Position numbers and translations under genes: made by a program | In this document: one piece after another, positions 54,478-63,906 of the stretch | Numbering within the stretch: position 1 is the stretch's first letter | How the letters are laid out: the number at the start of each line of letters is the position of its first letter | NCBI GenBank assembly: GCA_022793895.1 | Contig: JAAWDS010000026.1 | Location: 20,322 to 84,321 of the forward strand | Origin: Provencibacterium sp. | GTDB taxonomy: Bacteria; Bacillota; Clostridia; Oscillospirales; Ruminococcaceae | Reading direction: 5' to 3' | Length of the DNA stretch: 64,000 nucleotides | The notes under the pieces: generated by a model | The model's database searches: none | What the model saw: only the letters and a program-made list of their open reading frames with translations | What the model was told of the DNA's origin: nothing

Positions 54478-56058
54478 ATGCGGTTAAATAAAAGGAGCGT
54501 TTTTTATAATGTGTCGATCCTTTCGCTTTCCGGCGTTTTTTTGCAGGCAGTCGGATTTGTCTATCAAATTCTTCTCAGCCGGGTGGCGGGCGCGCAGGCG
54601 CTGGGGATGTTTCATCTGGTCATGCCGGTCTATTCGGTGATGGCGGCCGCCACCATTACCGGCACGCGGCTGGCGATGACCTCGCTGGCGGCGGGTCTGA
54701 GGCCCGAACGGGGAATGGCGGATATCCATGCGCTGGCGCTAAGGGGGATGGGGGCCTTCCTCTTCCTTTTCGCGATAACCGCGCTTCCGATCTATGTTCT
54801 GCGCGATTTGATCGCGGGCCGGATCATCGGGGAACCGCGCGCCGTTCCGGCTATGGTCCTCCTGCTGGCCTGTATCTTTTTGAGCGGATTTGAGGGGATC
54901 TTTGAATCACTTTTTTTGGGGATTGGCAAAACGCACTATACCGCCATCTCAAATATCTTGGAGCAGGTGGCCAAGATCCTCCTGATCCTCTTCCTGCTGA
55001 CCCGGTTTGGCCGGGAGGGGGATTATAGCCGCACGGCCGTGTTGCTTTCGATTGGCATGACGCTCTGTGAAATCCCGGTGCTCATCTGGCTGTTGGCCGT
55101 TTACCGCCGGGAATCCCGCCGGGCGGGGAAGGCGCGGCAGAAGGGGAAGGCCCCGCGCGTGCTGCCGGTGGCAACGCCGGTAGCCTTCAGCGCGGTGGTC
55201 ACCAACCTGTTGGCCTCGGCCAGCGTTGTGCTGCTGCCGCAGCGGCTGCAAAGGGCGGGGATGACCGCGGAAGCGGCCCTCTCGGCGCTGGGCGTCGTTT
55301 CAGAAATGGCGCTTCCGCTTATCACCCTCCCTATGGTTCTGGTGCGATCTCTCTCAAATGTGCTCATGCCGGTGATTTCCCAAAGCAGCGCACGGGGCCA
55401 GCGGGCCAATGTGGAGCGCAAGGTTCAAAAATCCTTCCAGGCCACCGGGCTTATCGTCCTGCCTGCAACGGCTATCCTGGCCCCGCTCTGCACCCCGTTG
55501 GCGCGCATGCTTTTTGGACAGGAGCTGGACAGCGTCTATGTCCTTATGCTGGCCGCAGCCGCCATTGTCACCTATTTTGAAATGATCTCGGCCAGCATCC
55601 TCAACGGCTTGGGACGCCAAAAAGCGACAATGGCCGGTATGCTCGTGGGGGAGAGCATACAGCTTTTCTGCACCTATTTCCTGGCGGCGATCCCGCAGCT
55701 ACATATCTATGGGTATATGTCCGGCATGATCCTCAGCCCTTTCGCCGTGCTGCTTTTAAACCTTTGGTTTATCAAGGACAGCACCGGCTTTGCGCCGCGC
55801 TGGCTGGAGTCCTTTGTCATTCCGCTGCTGGTATCAGGCACGGCAGGTGGGTTCACCCGCTGGTTTTACCGGCGGTTCGGCCCTGCGCTTCCGGGCGATG
55901 GTTTCGCCGTATTGGCCGCGGCGGCGGTGGGCGGCGGCGTTTGTTTTCTCCTCTTCCTTTTGACCGGCCTCCGTCCGCTGCGCTATTACCGTACGCTCCT
56001 GGACGCGGGACAGCGCAGGGAAACGGACGCTTTACGGATGAACAAGAAGCTGGTATAA
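54478..56058 (+). CDS. SpoVB-like polysaccharide/lipid flippase
   Basis: This 526-residue protein has about 14 membrane segments and belongs to the MviN/SpoVB/Wzx flippase group. It opens VSILSLSGVFLQAVGFVYQI and has SRVAGAQALGMFHLVMPVYS. Its length matches SpoVB, the spore cortex flippase, but other flippases look alike, so the role is provisional. The start at 54478 has AAGGGGG upstream; frame sequence before it overlaps the terminator. A promoter for the next genes overlaps its end. Confidence 0.85.
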   Translation: MRLNKRSVFYNVSILSLSGVFLQAVGFVYQILLSRVAGAQALGMFHLVMPVYSVMAAATITGTRLAMTSLAAGLRPERGMADIHALALRGMGAFLFLFAITALPIYVLRDLIAGRIIGEPRAVPAMVLLLACIFLSGFEGIFESLFLGIGKTHYTAISNILEQVAKILLILFLLTRFGREGDYSRTAVLLSIGMTLCEIPVLIWLLAVYRRESRRAGKARQKGKAPRVLPVATPVAFSAVVTNLLASASVVLLPQRLQRAGMTAEAALSALGVVSEMALPLITLPMVLVRSLSNVLMPVISQSSARGQRANVERKVQKSFQATGLIVLPATAILAPLCTPLARMLFGQELDSVYVLMLAAAAIVTYFEMISASILNGLGRQKATMAGMLVGESIQLFCTYFLAAIPQLHIYGYMSGMILSPFAVLLLNLWFIKDSTGFAPRWLESFVIPLLVSGTAGGFTRWFYRRFGPALPGDGFAVLAAAAVGGGVCFLLFLLTGLRPLRYYRTLLDAGQRRETDALRMNKKLV

Positions 56059-56059
56059 T
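56031..56059 (+). promoter_or_regulatory. Candidate promoter of the met genes
   Basis: TTTACG (56031-56036) and TATAAT (56054-56059) are 17 bases apart, with TGG just before the -10 (extended type). It overlaps the end of the flippase gene. The transcript would begin near 56066, leaving about 270 bases before metF. Confidence 0.55.
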
Positions 56060-56065
56060 AGCCAC

Positions 56066-56336
56066 AATGGCCAGCGCTTCCATACCGTTTCGCGTTTAAG
56101 GTAGATGCCTGTCCTCTCACGGGGAGGCTTACGCAATCCCATAAAAGCGAGGCTGTTTTGGAATCTTGAGCCTATGGAATGAGCCGTTACACAGCGGAAT
56201 CCTTTAGCTTTCCGGCTTCTGCAAACCGGGAACCGTGTCTGGAGAACACTGCGTTGGGGTCCATAATTCCTGGATGATAGAAAAGGGCAGGGGCTGCGGG
56301 GCGATGTCCCGCCTCCCTTGCGGCAGGAGGTTCACC
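56066..56336 (+). other. Long metF leader with a partial copy of the intergenic repeat
   Basis: No gene is seen here. I searched by eye for SAM, cobalamin, tetrahydrofolate riboswitch cores and T-box motifs and found none convincingly. The stretch 56206-56232 (TTTCCGGCTTCTGCAAACCGG, given in part) matches the middle of the repeat at 51475-51658. A GCGGG/CCCGC hairpin lies just before the AGGAGG ribosome site. Confidence 0.4.
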
Positions 56337-57221
56337 ATGAAAATTTCAGAGCTGTTTATGGCAAAAAAGGTCATTTTCTCCTTCGAAGTGTTCCCGCCGA
56401 AAAAGGGCGGGCCGATTGATACGATTTATGAAACGCTGGAGGGGCTTTGTCCCTTGCATCCGGATTTTATCAGCGTCACCTATGGGGCGGGCGGCAATGC
56501 GGCGGATCGATCCACCCTCCAGATTGCTTCTCTCATTAAAAAACGGTATGGCATCGAGCCGCTTGCTCATCTGACCTGCGTAAACTCTACCCGGCAGCAG
56601 GTGATAAACACGCTGGGGGAATTGAAAAGCGAGGGGATTGAAAACATCCTGGCCCTGCGCGGGGATATCAACCCGGATATTCCGCTCCGGACCGATTTCC
56701 GCTATGCCAGCGAATTGATTCAAACGGTGAGGAGCGCCGGGGATTTTCACATCTCTGCCGCCTGTTACCCGGAAGGGCATGCGGAATCGGCAACGCTGGA
56801 GGAGGATGTCCTCCATCTCAGGGAGAAGGTGGAGGCGGGCGCCAGCCACCTGATTACCCAGCTTTTCTTTGACAACACCGATTTTTATCATTTCCGCGAG
56901 CTGGCCCGCCGCAAGGGAATCCAGGTTCCGATTGAGGCGGGAATCATGCCGGTGGTGAACAAACGGCAGATTGAGCGGATGGTTTCGATGTGCGGCGCGA
57001 GCCTGCCGAAGCCGCTTGTCAAGCTGTTGAGCCGCTATGGCTCCGACGCCGCCGCCCTGCGCGAAGCGGGTATTGCCTATGCGACCCAGCAGATCATCGA
57101 TCTGTTGGGCAACGCCGTGCAAGGGATTCACCTTTACACGATGAATAACCCGGAGGTGGCGAAAAAGGTCGCCGCCAGTGTGGGCGATATCATCCGCTGT
57201 GAGAATGAGCGCCATGGCTGA
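56337..57221 (+). CDS. metF: Methylenetetrahydrofolate reductase
   Basis: This 294-residue FAD-dependent TIM-barrel enzyme makes 5-methyltetrahydrofolate for methionine synthesis. Diagnostic segments are FSFEVFPPKKGG, FISVTYGAGG, LAHLTCVNST, NILALRGDI and GASHLITQLFFDN. AGGAGG lies upstream of the ATG at 56337; the longer frame is not supported. It heads a methionine operon with the MetH-reactivation gene (overlap of eight bases) and metH. Confidence 0.95.
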   Translation: MKISELFMAKKVIFSFEVFPPKKGGPIDTIYETLEGLCPLHPDFISVTYGAGGNAADRSTLQIASLIKKRYGIEPLAHLTCVNSTRQQVINTLGELKSEGIENILALRGDINPDIPLRTDFRYASELIQTVRSAGDFHISAACYPEGHAESATLEEDVLHLREKVEAGASHLITQLFFDNTDFYHFRELARRKGIQVPIEAGIMPVVNKRQIERMVSMCGASLPKPLVKLLSRYGSDAAALREAGIAYATQQIIDLLGNAVQGIHLYTMNNPEVAKKVAASVGDIIRCENERHG

Positions 57222-57879
57222 GCCGTTCCGTATCGATCGGAAGGAGGCGCTGCGCTACCTGGGCCTGCGGGGACAGGAGCCGGATGCGGGAACCGCGGCG
57301 CTCCTGGAGCGTGCGGCCGGGATGCTTTTGGAAACGGCGCGTCCCCGCACCGTCTGGAAAACATTTGAGCTTCGGGAAACGGAGGAGGGCCTGTTGCTGC
57401 CCACCGCCGGGCTGTTATTAACGGGGAAGGCTATCCGGCGGCATCTTTGCGGCTGTACCCGCTGCATCCTCATGGCGGCTACGCTCGGCCTGGAGACGGA
57501 CAGGCTGGTACTGCGCACCCAGTTGGGCAGCATGGCGCTGGCCGCTGTGTTGGACGCCTGCGCAAGCGCGGCGGTTGAGGATGTCTGCAACCAGCTTTGC
57601 GCCGGAATTGCCCGGCAGTTGGAAAGGACGCTGACTTTCCGTTTTAGCCCTGGATACGGGGATCTGCCGCTCGCTTTGCAGCAGGATTTTATCCGCTCGC
57701 TGGATACGCCGCGGAAAATCGGCCTTACGCTGACCGAAAGCTGCATGCTGGCGCCGCAAAAGTCAGTGACGGCGGTGTTGGGCATCCGGCCGCCGGGGGA
57801 GGCTATGCCGCGGGAAACGGATAGCTGCGCCGGCTGCAATCTGCGCGGGCGCTGCTCTTTTAGCAGGGATGAAGGATGA
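57214..57879 (+). CDS. Stand-alone methionine synthase activation-domain protein
   Basis: This 221-residue protein resembles the MetH activation domain (AdoMet-binding reactivation module) as found as a separate gene in clostridia. Visible are the MLAATLGLETDRL-like strand and helix, AAVEDVCNQLC, RFSPGYGDLPLALQQDF and a final Cys cluster (CAGCNLRGRC). RFSPGYGD matches the RxxxGYG signature that binds S-adenosylmethionine. It would reactivate oxidised cobalamin on the MetH encoded at 58078, which lacks this domain. The ATG overlaps the metF stop. Confidence 0.85.
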   Translation: MAEPFRIDRKEALRYLGLRGQEPDAGTAALLERAAGMLLETARPRTVWKTFELRETEEGLLLPTAGLLLTGKAIRRHLCGCTRCILMAATLGLETDRLVLRTQLGSMALAAVLDACASAAVEDVCNQLCAGIARQLERTLTFRFSPGYGDLPLALQQDFIRSLDTPRKIGLTLTESCMLAPQKSVTAVLGIRPPGEAMPRETDSCAGCNLRGRCSFSRDEG

Positions 57880-57982
57880 AAAAAAGTGCCGGCTCCTAAG
57901 CCGGAAGGAGAACAAAGAAGAAAAGCAAAGGCGGTTTGAGCAGAAACAGCAAAAAAAGAAGGAGAAGCACAAGAGGCGTTAG
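57869..57982 (+). CDS. Possible 37-residue Lys-rich peptide
   Basis: The frame overlaps the end of the activation-domain gene by 11 bases. It encodes a highly basic peptide ending QQKKKEKHKRR, with 14 Lys and 6 Arg in 37 residues. An AGGG Shine-Dalgarno is nearly adjacent to the ATG, which is poor spacing. It could be a real RNA-binding-like microprotein or a chance frame in an A-rich spacer. It lies 95 bases before metH. Confidence 0.25.
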   Translation: MKDEKKCRLLSRKENKEEKQRRFEQKQQKKKEKHKRR

Positions 57983-58077
57983 CGCTTATCTTGGCGGCCG
58001 TACAGCGAAGGCGGCTTTTCCGCCTTTAACCGCCGTTTCGCTCAGGTCCTTTCGATAAAAGATAGGGAAGGGTTAAC

Positions 58078-60504
58078 GTGGAAATACGGGAGAAGCTAAA
58101 GCAAGGCTTTTTGATTTTGGACGGTGCGATGGGAACGATGCTCCAGCAGGCGGGGCTGCGGCCGGGCGAGCGGCCGGAGCTGATGTCGCTGACCCATCCG
58201 GAGGTGGTGGAGGGGGTTCACCGCGCCTATATCGAGAGCGGGTCGGACGTGGTGTATACCAACACCTTTGGCGCCAACGCGCACAAGCTGGCCGGTACCG
58301 GCCGGACGGTGGAGGAGATCGTCGCCGCTGCGGTGGGCTGTGCGAAGCGGGCGGCCGCCGGAACCGGCTGTCTGGTAGCGTTGGATATCGGCCCTATCGG
58401 GGAACTGCTGGAGCCGGTGGGGACGCTCTCGCCCGATGCGGCCTATGCGCTCTTTCGCGAGCAGGTGGAAGCCGGCGTCCGGGCTGGAGCGGATCTCATC
58501 TCGATTGAAACGATGTCCGATCTCTATGAGGCCAAGCTGGCGCTGCTGGCGGCTAAGGAGTGCAGCCGTCTGCCGGTCTTTGTCACCATGACCTTTGAAG
58601 AGAACGGCCGCACCTTTACCGGCTGCTGCCCCTCGGCCATGGCGCTGACGCTGGAAGCCCTGGGGGCGGATGCCATTGGTGTCAACTGCTCGCTGGGGCC
58701 GGAAAAGCTGCGTCCGATTGCCGGGGAAATCTGCCGGTGGACCCAGCTGCCGGTTATTCTGAAGGCCAACGCCGGGCTGCCGGACCCGCAGACCGGGGAA
58801 TACCATGTATCGCCCGATCAATTCGCGGAGGAGGCGGCCGCCTGCACGCAGGAGGGCGTTCGGGTGCTGGGCGGCTGCTGTGGGACTTCGCCGGACTATA
58901 TCCGCCAATTGCGTTCCCGGCTGGAAGGAAAAAAACCGGCAGAGAGGAAAGCGGAAAACCCGCCTGCCGTCTGTTCGGCGGAGCGGACGGTGGCGGTGGA
59001 GGGCGTTCGGGTCATTGGAGAACGGATCAATCCCACCGGAAAAAAACGGTTCAAAGAGGCGTTGCTGCAAGGGGATATCGGCTATATTCTTGCGCAGGGA
59101 GTCTCCCAGGTGAACGCCGGCGCGGATCTGCTGGATGTCAACGTCGGGCTGCCGGGCATCGACGAACCGGCCATGATGGTTCAGGTGGTGCGGCGGCTGC
59201 AAGCGGTCTGCGATGCGCCTTTACAGTTGGATTCCGCCAATCCGCAGGCGCTGGCGGCGGGGCTGCGCGCTTACAGCGGCAAACCGGTGGTCAACTCGGT
59301 GAACGGCGATCCTAAAACGCTGCGGGCTATCCTCCCGCTGGTGAAAAAATACGGCGCGGCCGTTGTCGGTCTGACGCTGGATGAGGACGGGATCCCCGCC
59401 ACAGCCGAGGGAAGGCTTGCCATTGCCCGCCGGATTTTGGACGCTGCGCTCCGGGAGGGGATACGGCGGGAGGATGTTTATATCGACTGCCTGACGCTGA
59501 CCGTTTCAGTGGATGCCTCGGAGGCGGAGCGCACGCTGGAAGCGGTGCGGCTGGTGAAGAAGGAGCTTGGACTGCGGACAGTGCTGGGCGTTTCGAACGT
59601 TTCCTTCGGTCTCCCAGCGCGCGAGCAGTTGGGCGCCGCCTTTTTAACGCTGGCGCTTGGCAGCGGCTTGGATCTGCCGATCTTAAATCCCAATGCGGCG
59701 GCTATGATGGGCGCGGTTGCCTCCTACCGCTTGCTGGCCGGACAGGATCCGGGTGCGGCGCGCTATCTGGCGGAGTATGGGCAGGCCGTCCAGGCAAGGG
59801 CCGCCTCGGCAGGGACTGCCCCGGCGGCCTCCGGGCAGACCGGCAGCGCCGGACCGGCGGCGGACGGCGGCGGACGGGAAGCGCTGGAAGGCGCTATCCG
59901 GAGCGGGTTGGATGCCGAGAGTCGCCGCCTGGCGGAAGCCCTTTTGAGGGAGAGCGACCCGATGGAGCTGGTCGAGCGCTGCCTCATTCCGGCGTTGGAT
60001 CAGGTAGGGGAGCGCTTCGAGAAGGGGAAGATTTTCCTTCCGCAGCTCCTGCAATCGGCGCAGGCAGCGCAGGCGGCCTTTGATGCCGTGCGCGATCGGA
60101 TAGCCCAATCCGGCCGGCCGGCAGTCGGGCGGGGCACGCTGGTTGTGGCGACCGTTAAAGGGGATATTCATGATATTGGGAAAAACATTGTGAAGGTCAT
60201 TCTGGAAAACTATGGGTTCCGGGTGATCGATCTCGGACGGGATGTCCCGCCTGAGCGGGTGGTGGACGCGGCAAAGGAGCATCGTGTCCGGCTGGTGGGG
60301 TTGAGCGCGCTGATGACCACAACGCTGCCGGGCATGGAGGAAACCATCCGGCAGCTGCACAAGGAGCTGCCGGACTGCCGGGTATTTGTCGGCGGCGCTG
60401 TATTGACCGAGGATTATGCGAAAAAGATCGGCGCGGATTACTATGCGCGGGACGCCAAACGATCGGTAGATATCGCGCGCGCCGTGCTGGAACAGGAGAA
60501 CTAG
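58078..60504 (+). CDS. metH: Cobalamin-dependent methionine synthase lacking the activation domain
   Basis: This 808-residue protein transfers the methyl group of methyltetrahydrofolate to homocysteine via cobalamin. Domains: homocysteine domain (1-285) with zinc ligands Cys204 and Cys267/268 (GVNCSLGP, GGCCGTSPDY); pterin domain (about 305-560; RVIGERINPTGKKRFKEAL); Ala/Gly-rich linker (575-600); cobalamin cap and binding domain (605-808) with KGDIHDIGKNIV carrying the lower-ligand His. The C-terminal activation module of E. coli MetH (about 1227 residues) is absent and supplied by the gene at 57214. It starts at GTG, five bases after GAAGGG. Confidence 0.95.
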   Translation: MEIREKLKQGFLILDGAMGTMLQQAGLRPGERPELMSLTHPEVVEGVHRAYIESGSDVVYTNTFGANAHKLAGTGRTVEEIVAAAVGCAKRAAAGTGCLVALDIGPIGELLEPVGTLSPDAAYALFREQVEAGVRAGADLISIETMSDLYEAKLALLAAKECSRLPVFVTMTFEENGRTFTGCCPSAMALTLEALGADAIGVNCSLGPEKLRPIAGEICRWTQLPVILKANAGLPDPQTGEYHVSPDQFAEEAAACTQEGVRVLGGCCGTSPDYIRQLRSRLEGKKPAERKAENPPAVCSAERTVAVEGVRVIGERINPTGKKRFKEALLQGDIGYILAQGVSQVNAGADLLDVNVGLPGIDEPAMMVQVVRRLQAVCDAPLQLDSANPQALAAGLRAYSGKPVVNSVNGDPKTLRAILPLVKKYGAAVVGLTLDEDGIPATAEGRLAIARRILDAALREGIRREDVYIDCLTLTVSVDASEAERTLEAVRLVKKELGLRTVLGVSNVSFGLPAREQLGAAFLTLALGSGLDLPILNPNAAAMMGAVASYRLLAGQDPGAARYLAEYGQAVQARAASAGTAPAASGQTGSAGPAADGGGREALEGAIRSGLDAESRRLAEALLRESDPMELVERCLIPALDQVGERFEKGKIFLPQLLQSAQAAQAAFDAVRDRIAQSGRPAVGRGTLVVATVKGDIHDIGKNIVKVILENYGFRVIDLGRDVPPERVVDAAKEHRVRLVGLSALMTTTLPGMEETIRQLHKELPDCRVFVGGAVLTEDYAKKIGADYYARDAKRSVDIARAVLEQEN

Positions 60505-60553
60505 ATAGGGCGCGTTCGGTCTTGGAAAAGAGAGATGCAAAGGCAGGGGCGGC

Positions 60554-60982
60554 ATGATTAGGAATTTACAGGAAAGCGATACCGGCAGGGTTGCCGGTAT
60601 TTGGCTGGATACGAATATAAAGGCGCATTCTTTTATCTCCCCATCTTATTGGGAGGATCATTTTAAAGAGGTCAAAGAGATGCTTTTACAAGCGGAAGTA
60701 TATGTTTATGAAAATGGGGAGAAGGAGGTAGCGGGGTTTGTCGGGCTGGAGGACGATTATATCGCAGGGATCTTTGTTTGGAGCGAAGCGCAATCCCGTG
60801 GCATCGGCAAACAGCTGTTAGACTTTGTAAAAGGGATCAAAAAACAGTTGAGCCTGCATGTGTATCAGAAGAACGCGCGGGCAATCAGATTCTATCAAAG
60901 GGAAGGCTTTCATATTCAAAATGAAAATGTTGAGCGGGATACGGGTGAAAAAGAATACAGGATGGTCTGGGAAAATTCATAG
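60554..60982 (+). CDS. YjaB-like GNAT acetyltransferase
   Basis: This 142-residue GNAT protein opens MIRNLQESDTGRVAGIWLDTN and has the acetyl-CoA loop in EAQSRGIGKQLLDF and the ending NARAIRFYQREGFH. Its substrate is unknown. It has lower GC and more AT-rich codons than the met genes before it, which may mark the edge of acquired DNA extending to the restriction-modification locus. Confidence 0.85.
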   Translation: MIRNLQESDTGRVAGIWLDTNIKAHSFISPSYWEDHFKEVKEMLLQAEVYVYENGEKEVAGFVGLEDDYIAGIFVWSEAQSRGIGKQLLDFVKGIKKQLSLHVYQKNARAIRFYQREGFHIQNENVERDTGEKEYRMVWENS

Positions 60983-61163
60983 TACCAGAGGGAACCAGGA
61001 AGAGTGCAAAAATTTTCAAGACAGATTTTGATAATTTATAGCCGTTTCGGCTTCCTTTCATTTACTTTCCGGTATTCTTTGAAAATCACGGAAACCGGCC
61101 TGAGATATATTTTAGACAGCCAGCTTGCATTTTTGGTAAAGAAAGAACAGGAGGCGCACAGTC

Positions 61164-62756
61164 ATGGCCAATAAGCTGGAACTGACCTGGTATGGCAAGG
61201 ACGATCCGATTCTTGTAGAGCCCCGCCTGCTGATAGAAAACGCCGCGCTATCCAACACCGCCGCCAGCCCGGACACGGAAAATATGCTCATCCATGGGGA
61301 CAACCTCCTAGCATTGAAAGCCCTGGAGAGCAAGTATGCCGGACAGGTGAAGTGTGTCTACATCGACCCGCCCTATAATGCCAACGCTTCTGGTATCTAC
61401 GAAGATAATCTTGAGCATAGCTTATGGTTATCGCTTATTCGTCCTCGCTTGGAAATACTTTGGTCACTTTTGGATAAAGAAGTGGGTAGTATCTGGATCA
61501 GCATTGATGACAACGAGCAGGCATATATGCGCGTGCTATGCGATGAACTGTTTGGCCGCAACAGTTTTATTGCTCAAATTGTATGGCAAAAGCGTTACTC
61601 CAGAGAGAACAGAGAGGCAATCGGTGATGTTCATGAGTATGTTTTTGTGTATGCAAAAAATAAGGAACTTTTCAAAGCGGCACGCAACCTTGTTCCAATG
61701 TCCGAAGAACAGGCGAAAGTATATAAAAATCCGAATAATGACCCCAAAGGAAGATGGCGTCCGGTTCCAATGACTGCACAGGCTGGTCACGCTACTTCCG
61801 AGCAATTCTACCCGATAAGCGCACCAGGAGGAAAAGTCCACACACCTCCAGCGGGCCGGTGCTGGGCTTTGTCCAAGGCAACTTTTGAACAGCTACTGGC
61901 CGAAGGAAGGATATATTTCGGCAAGGACAATAATAGCCAGCCCAATACAATCCGTTACTTATCTGAAGTCCCTGGCGTTGCTCCTTGGACATGGTGGCCT
62001 AGCGACGAAGTAGGTCATACTGACGCAGCTAAAAAAGAGATTCTTGCACTGTTTGGAAAAGAAAATATTTTTGACACGCCGAAGCCAGAAACTCTAATTG
62101 AACGCATCATCCATATCGCCACTAATCCCGGCGACCTGGTTCTCGACTCCTTCCTCGGCTCCGGGACAACCGCCGCCGTTGCTCACAAGATGGGCCGCCG
62201 GTATATTGGCATTGAAATGGGCAGTCACGCCTATACCCACTGCAAGGTACGTCTGGACAAGGTGATTGCCGGGGAAGACCCAGGCGGGATCACCAAATCG
62301 GCCAAGTGGGAAAAAGGCGGCGGATATCGTTTCTATGAGTTGGCCCCTACGCTTATCAACCGGGACGCTTTCGGTGAGTACGTCATCAATGAAGCATACG
62401 ACGCGGATATGCTGGCCGCAGGCGTGGCGCTCCATGAGGGCTTCGCTTACCATCCGGACGGCAATCTATTTTGGAAGCAGTCTGTTGGGAATGAAAAGTC
62501 CTATCTGTTCGTCACCACACGTCATTTGAACAGCCAGTATCTTGACACCATCAAGAGCGGCATGGAGGAGGACGAATATCTCATTATTGCCTGCTGTTCC
62601 TATGACGAGGGAATAGACAGGGCCTATGACCATATCACCATTAAGAAAATCCCTCAAATGCTCCTGGAACGCTGCGAGTTTGGCAAAACGGACTACAACT
62701 TGAATATCATACATTCCCCGGTGTATGAGGACGAGGAGGAATACGATGCGGAATGA
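61164..62756 (+). CDS. Type III restriction-modification DNA methyltransferase (Mod)
   Basis: This 530-residue adenine-type methyltransferase has motif IV DPPY (68-71) before motif I DSFLGSGTTA (about 323-332), the beta-class order. Residues between about 78 and 310 hold the target-recognition region, which is visibly more AT-rich than both ends and may have been exchanged. GGAGG lies eight bases before the ATG. The res gene follows with an 11-base overlap but is broken, so the methyltransferase may now act alone, protecting or marking DNA without cutting. Confidence 0.88.
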   Translation: MANKLELTWYGKDDPILVEPRLLIENAALSNTAASPDTENMLIHGDNLLALKALESKYAGQVKCVYIDPPYNANASGIYEDNLEHSLWLSLIRPRLEILWSLLDKEVGSIWISIDDNEQAYMRVLCDELFGRNSFIAQIVWQKRYSRENREAIGDVHEYVFVYAKNKELFKAARNLVPMSEEQAKVYKNPNNDPKGRWRPVPMTAQAGHATSEQFYPISAPGGKVHTPPAGRCWALSKATFEQLLAEGRIYFGKDNNSQPNTIRYLSEVPGVAPWTWWPSDEVGHTDAAKKEILALFGKENIFDTPKPETLIERIIHIATNPGDLVLDSFLGSGTTAAVAHKMGRRYIGIEMGSHAYTHCKVRLDKVIAGEDPGGITKSAKWEKGGGYRFYELAPTLINRDAFGEYVINEAYDADMLAAGVALHEGFAYHPDGNLFWKQSVGNEKSYLFVTTRHLNSQYLDTIKSGMEEDEYLIIACCSYDEGIDRAYDHITIKKIPQMLLERCEFGKTDYNLNIIHSPVYEDEEEYDAE

Positions 62757-63906
62757 TTTCCCTCTATATACCACGGACTACATCAGCGGCGTCATGTCCT
62801 TGCGCAAGCCGCAGAAAGAATCCCTCAAAATCCTGGAGGAGATCATAAACAGCGTGCAGCTGCGCAAGGATATGAATCTGAAAGCTGCCTTGGGCGCTGT
62901 CCACGCTATGTATCCGATCTGTTCTGATTTTGAGCGGGAGTTTCTATCCTTGACCTTCGCCCTGGCCACCGGCGTTGGCAAGACCCGGCTGATGGGGGCG
63001 TTTATCGCCTGCCTGTATACCCAGCACAACATCAGAAACTTTTTTGTTGTTGCCCCCAACACTACAATCTATGAAAAGCTGAAAAAAGATCTCAGCGACA
63101 ACAACAGCCCTAAATATGTGTTCAAGGGGCTTGGCTGCTTTACTGCTCCGCCCCATATCATCACAGACGATGATTACAGAGAGGTGCTACAGGCCGATGA
63201 GACCACCCTCCAGGTACTCCATGAACTGCGAAAAAAGGCTCAAACCAAAAGCTATATATGGCTGTACCGGACGGGCAAGGATGGTGGATCTCCCATCGTG
63301 CTCTATGAATACCAGTCCAGCCTGGAGGCCAAACACGCGGCGAAGTTCCTAGACGGCTTTTCCGGGTATCTCCACGCGGACGGCTATCAGGGCTACCATA
63401 AGCTGCCGGAGAACATCCGGGTGGTTGGCCGCTGGGCCCACGCCCGGAGGAAGTTCGATGAGGCGCTCAACGCCCTGCCGCCGGATAAACGGGAGGGCAC
63501 GGCGGCGCTCGCCGGACTGAAATACTGCAATAAACTGTTCGCCTGGGAGGAGCGGTTCAAAAACCTCTCCTCAGAAGAGCGGACAAAGCAGCGTTTGAAA
63601 GAGGAAAAACCGATTTTAGACGCGCTTTTGGCATGGGCAGATTCTGCCGCCGCGCCCAAGTCGGCGTTGGGCAAAGCCTTGCACTACCTCAAGGAGCAAT
63701 GGCCCTGTCTCCTGCGGTATCTGGAGGACGGACGGCTGGAATTGAGCAACAACCGGGCCGAGCGTAGCGTCAAGCCCTTTGTGATAGGCCGCAAGAACTT
63801 TCTCTTTGCCAACACTCCGCTGGGTGCCCAGGTCCTTGCGGTGATTTACAGCCTGATTGAGACGGCCAGGGAAACAGGGCTGGATCCCTTCTGCTATCTG
63901 ACCTGA
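62746..63906 (+). pseudogene. Res N-terminal fragment fused in frame to IS66 transposase
   Basis: The frame opens as a type III restriction subunit (Res): MRNDFPLYTTDYISGVMSLR, Walker A ALATGVGKTRLMGAF and FFVVAPNTTIYEKLKKDL. Around 63184 it switches without a stop into the C-terminal half of an IS66 TnpC transposase, beginning LQADETTLQVLHE and including LHADGYQGYHKLP and LSNNRAERSVKPFVIGRKNF. Only about 147 Res residues remain of a normal length near 900-1000, so helicase and nuclease parts are lost. The fused product is unlikely to work as either enzyme. The ribosome site GAGGAGG before ATG 62746 is intact. Confidence 0.85.

Noticed and set aside
56066..56336. Riboswitch upstream of metF
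   Set aside because: Looked for SAM, cobalamin, tetrahydrofolate and T-box cores by eye; only scattered short resemblances (GGTAGATG, ATTCC...GATGATAG), not a full core.
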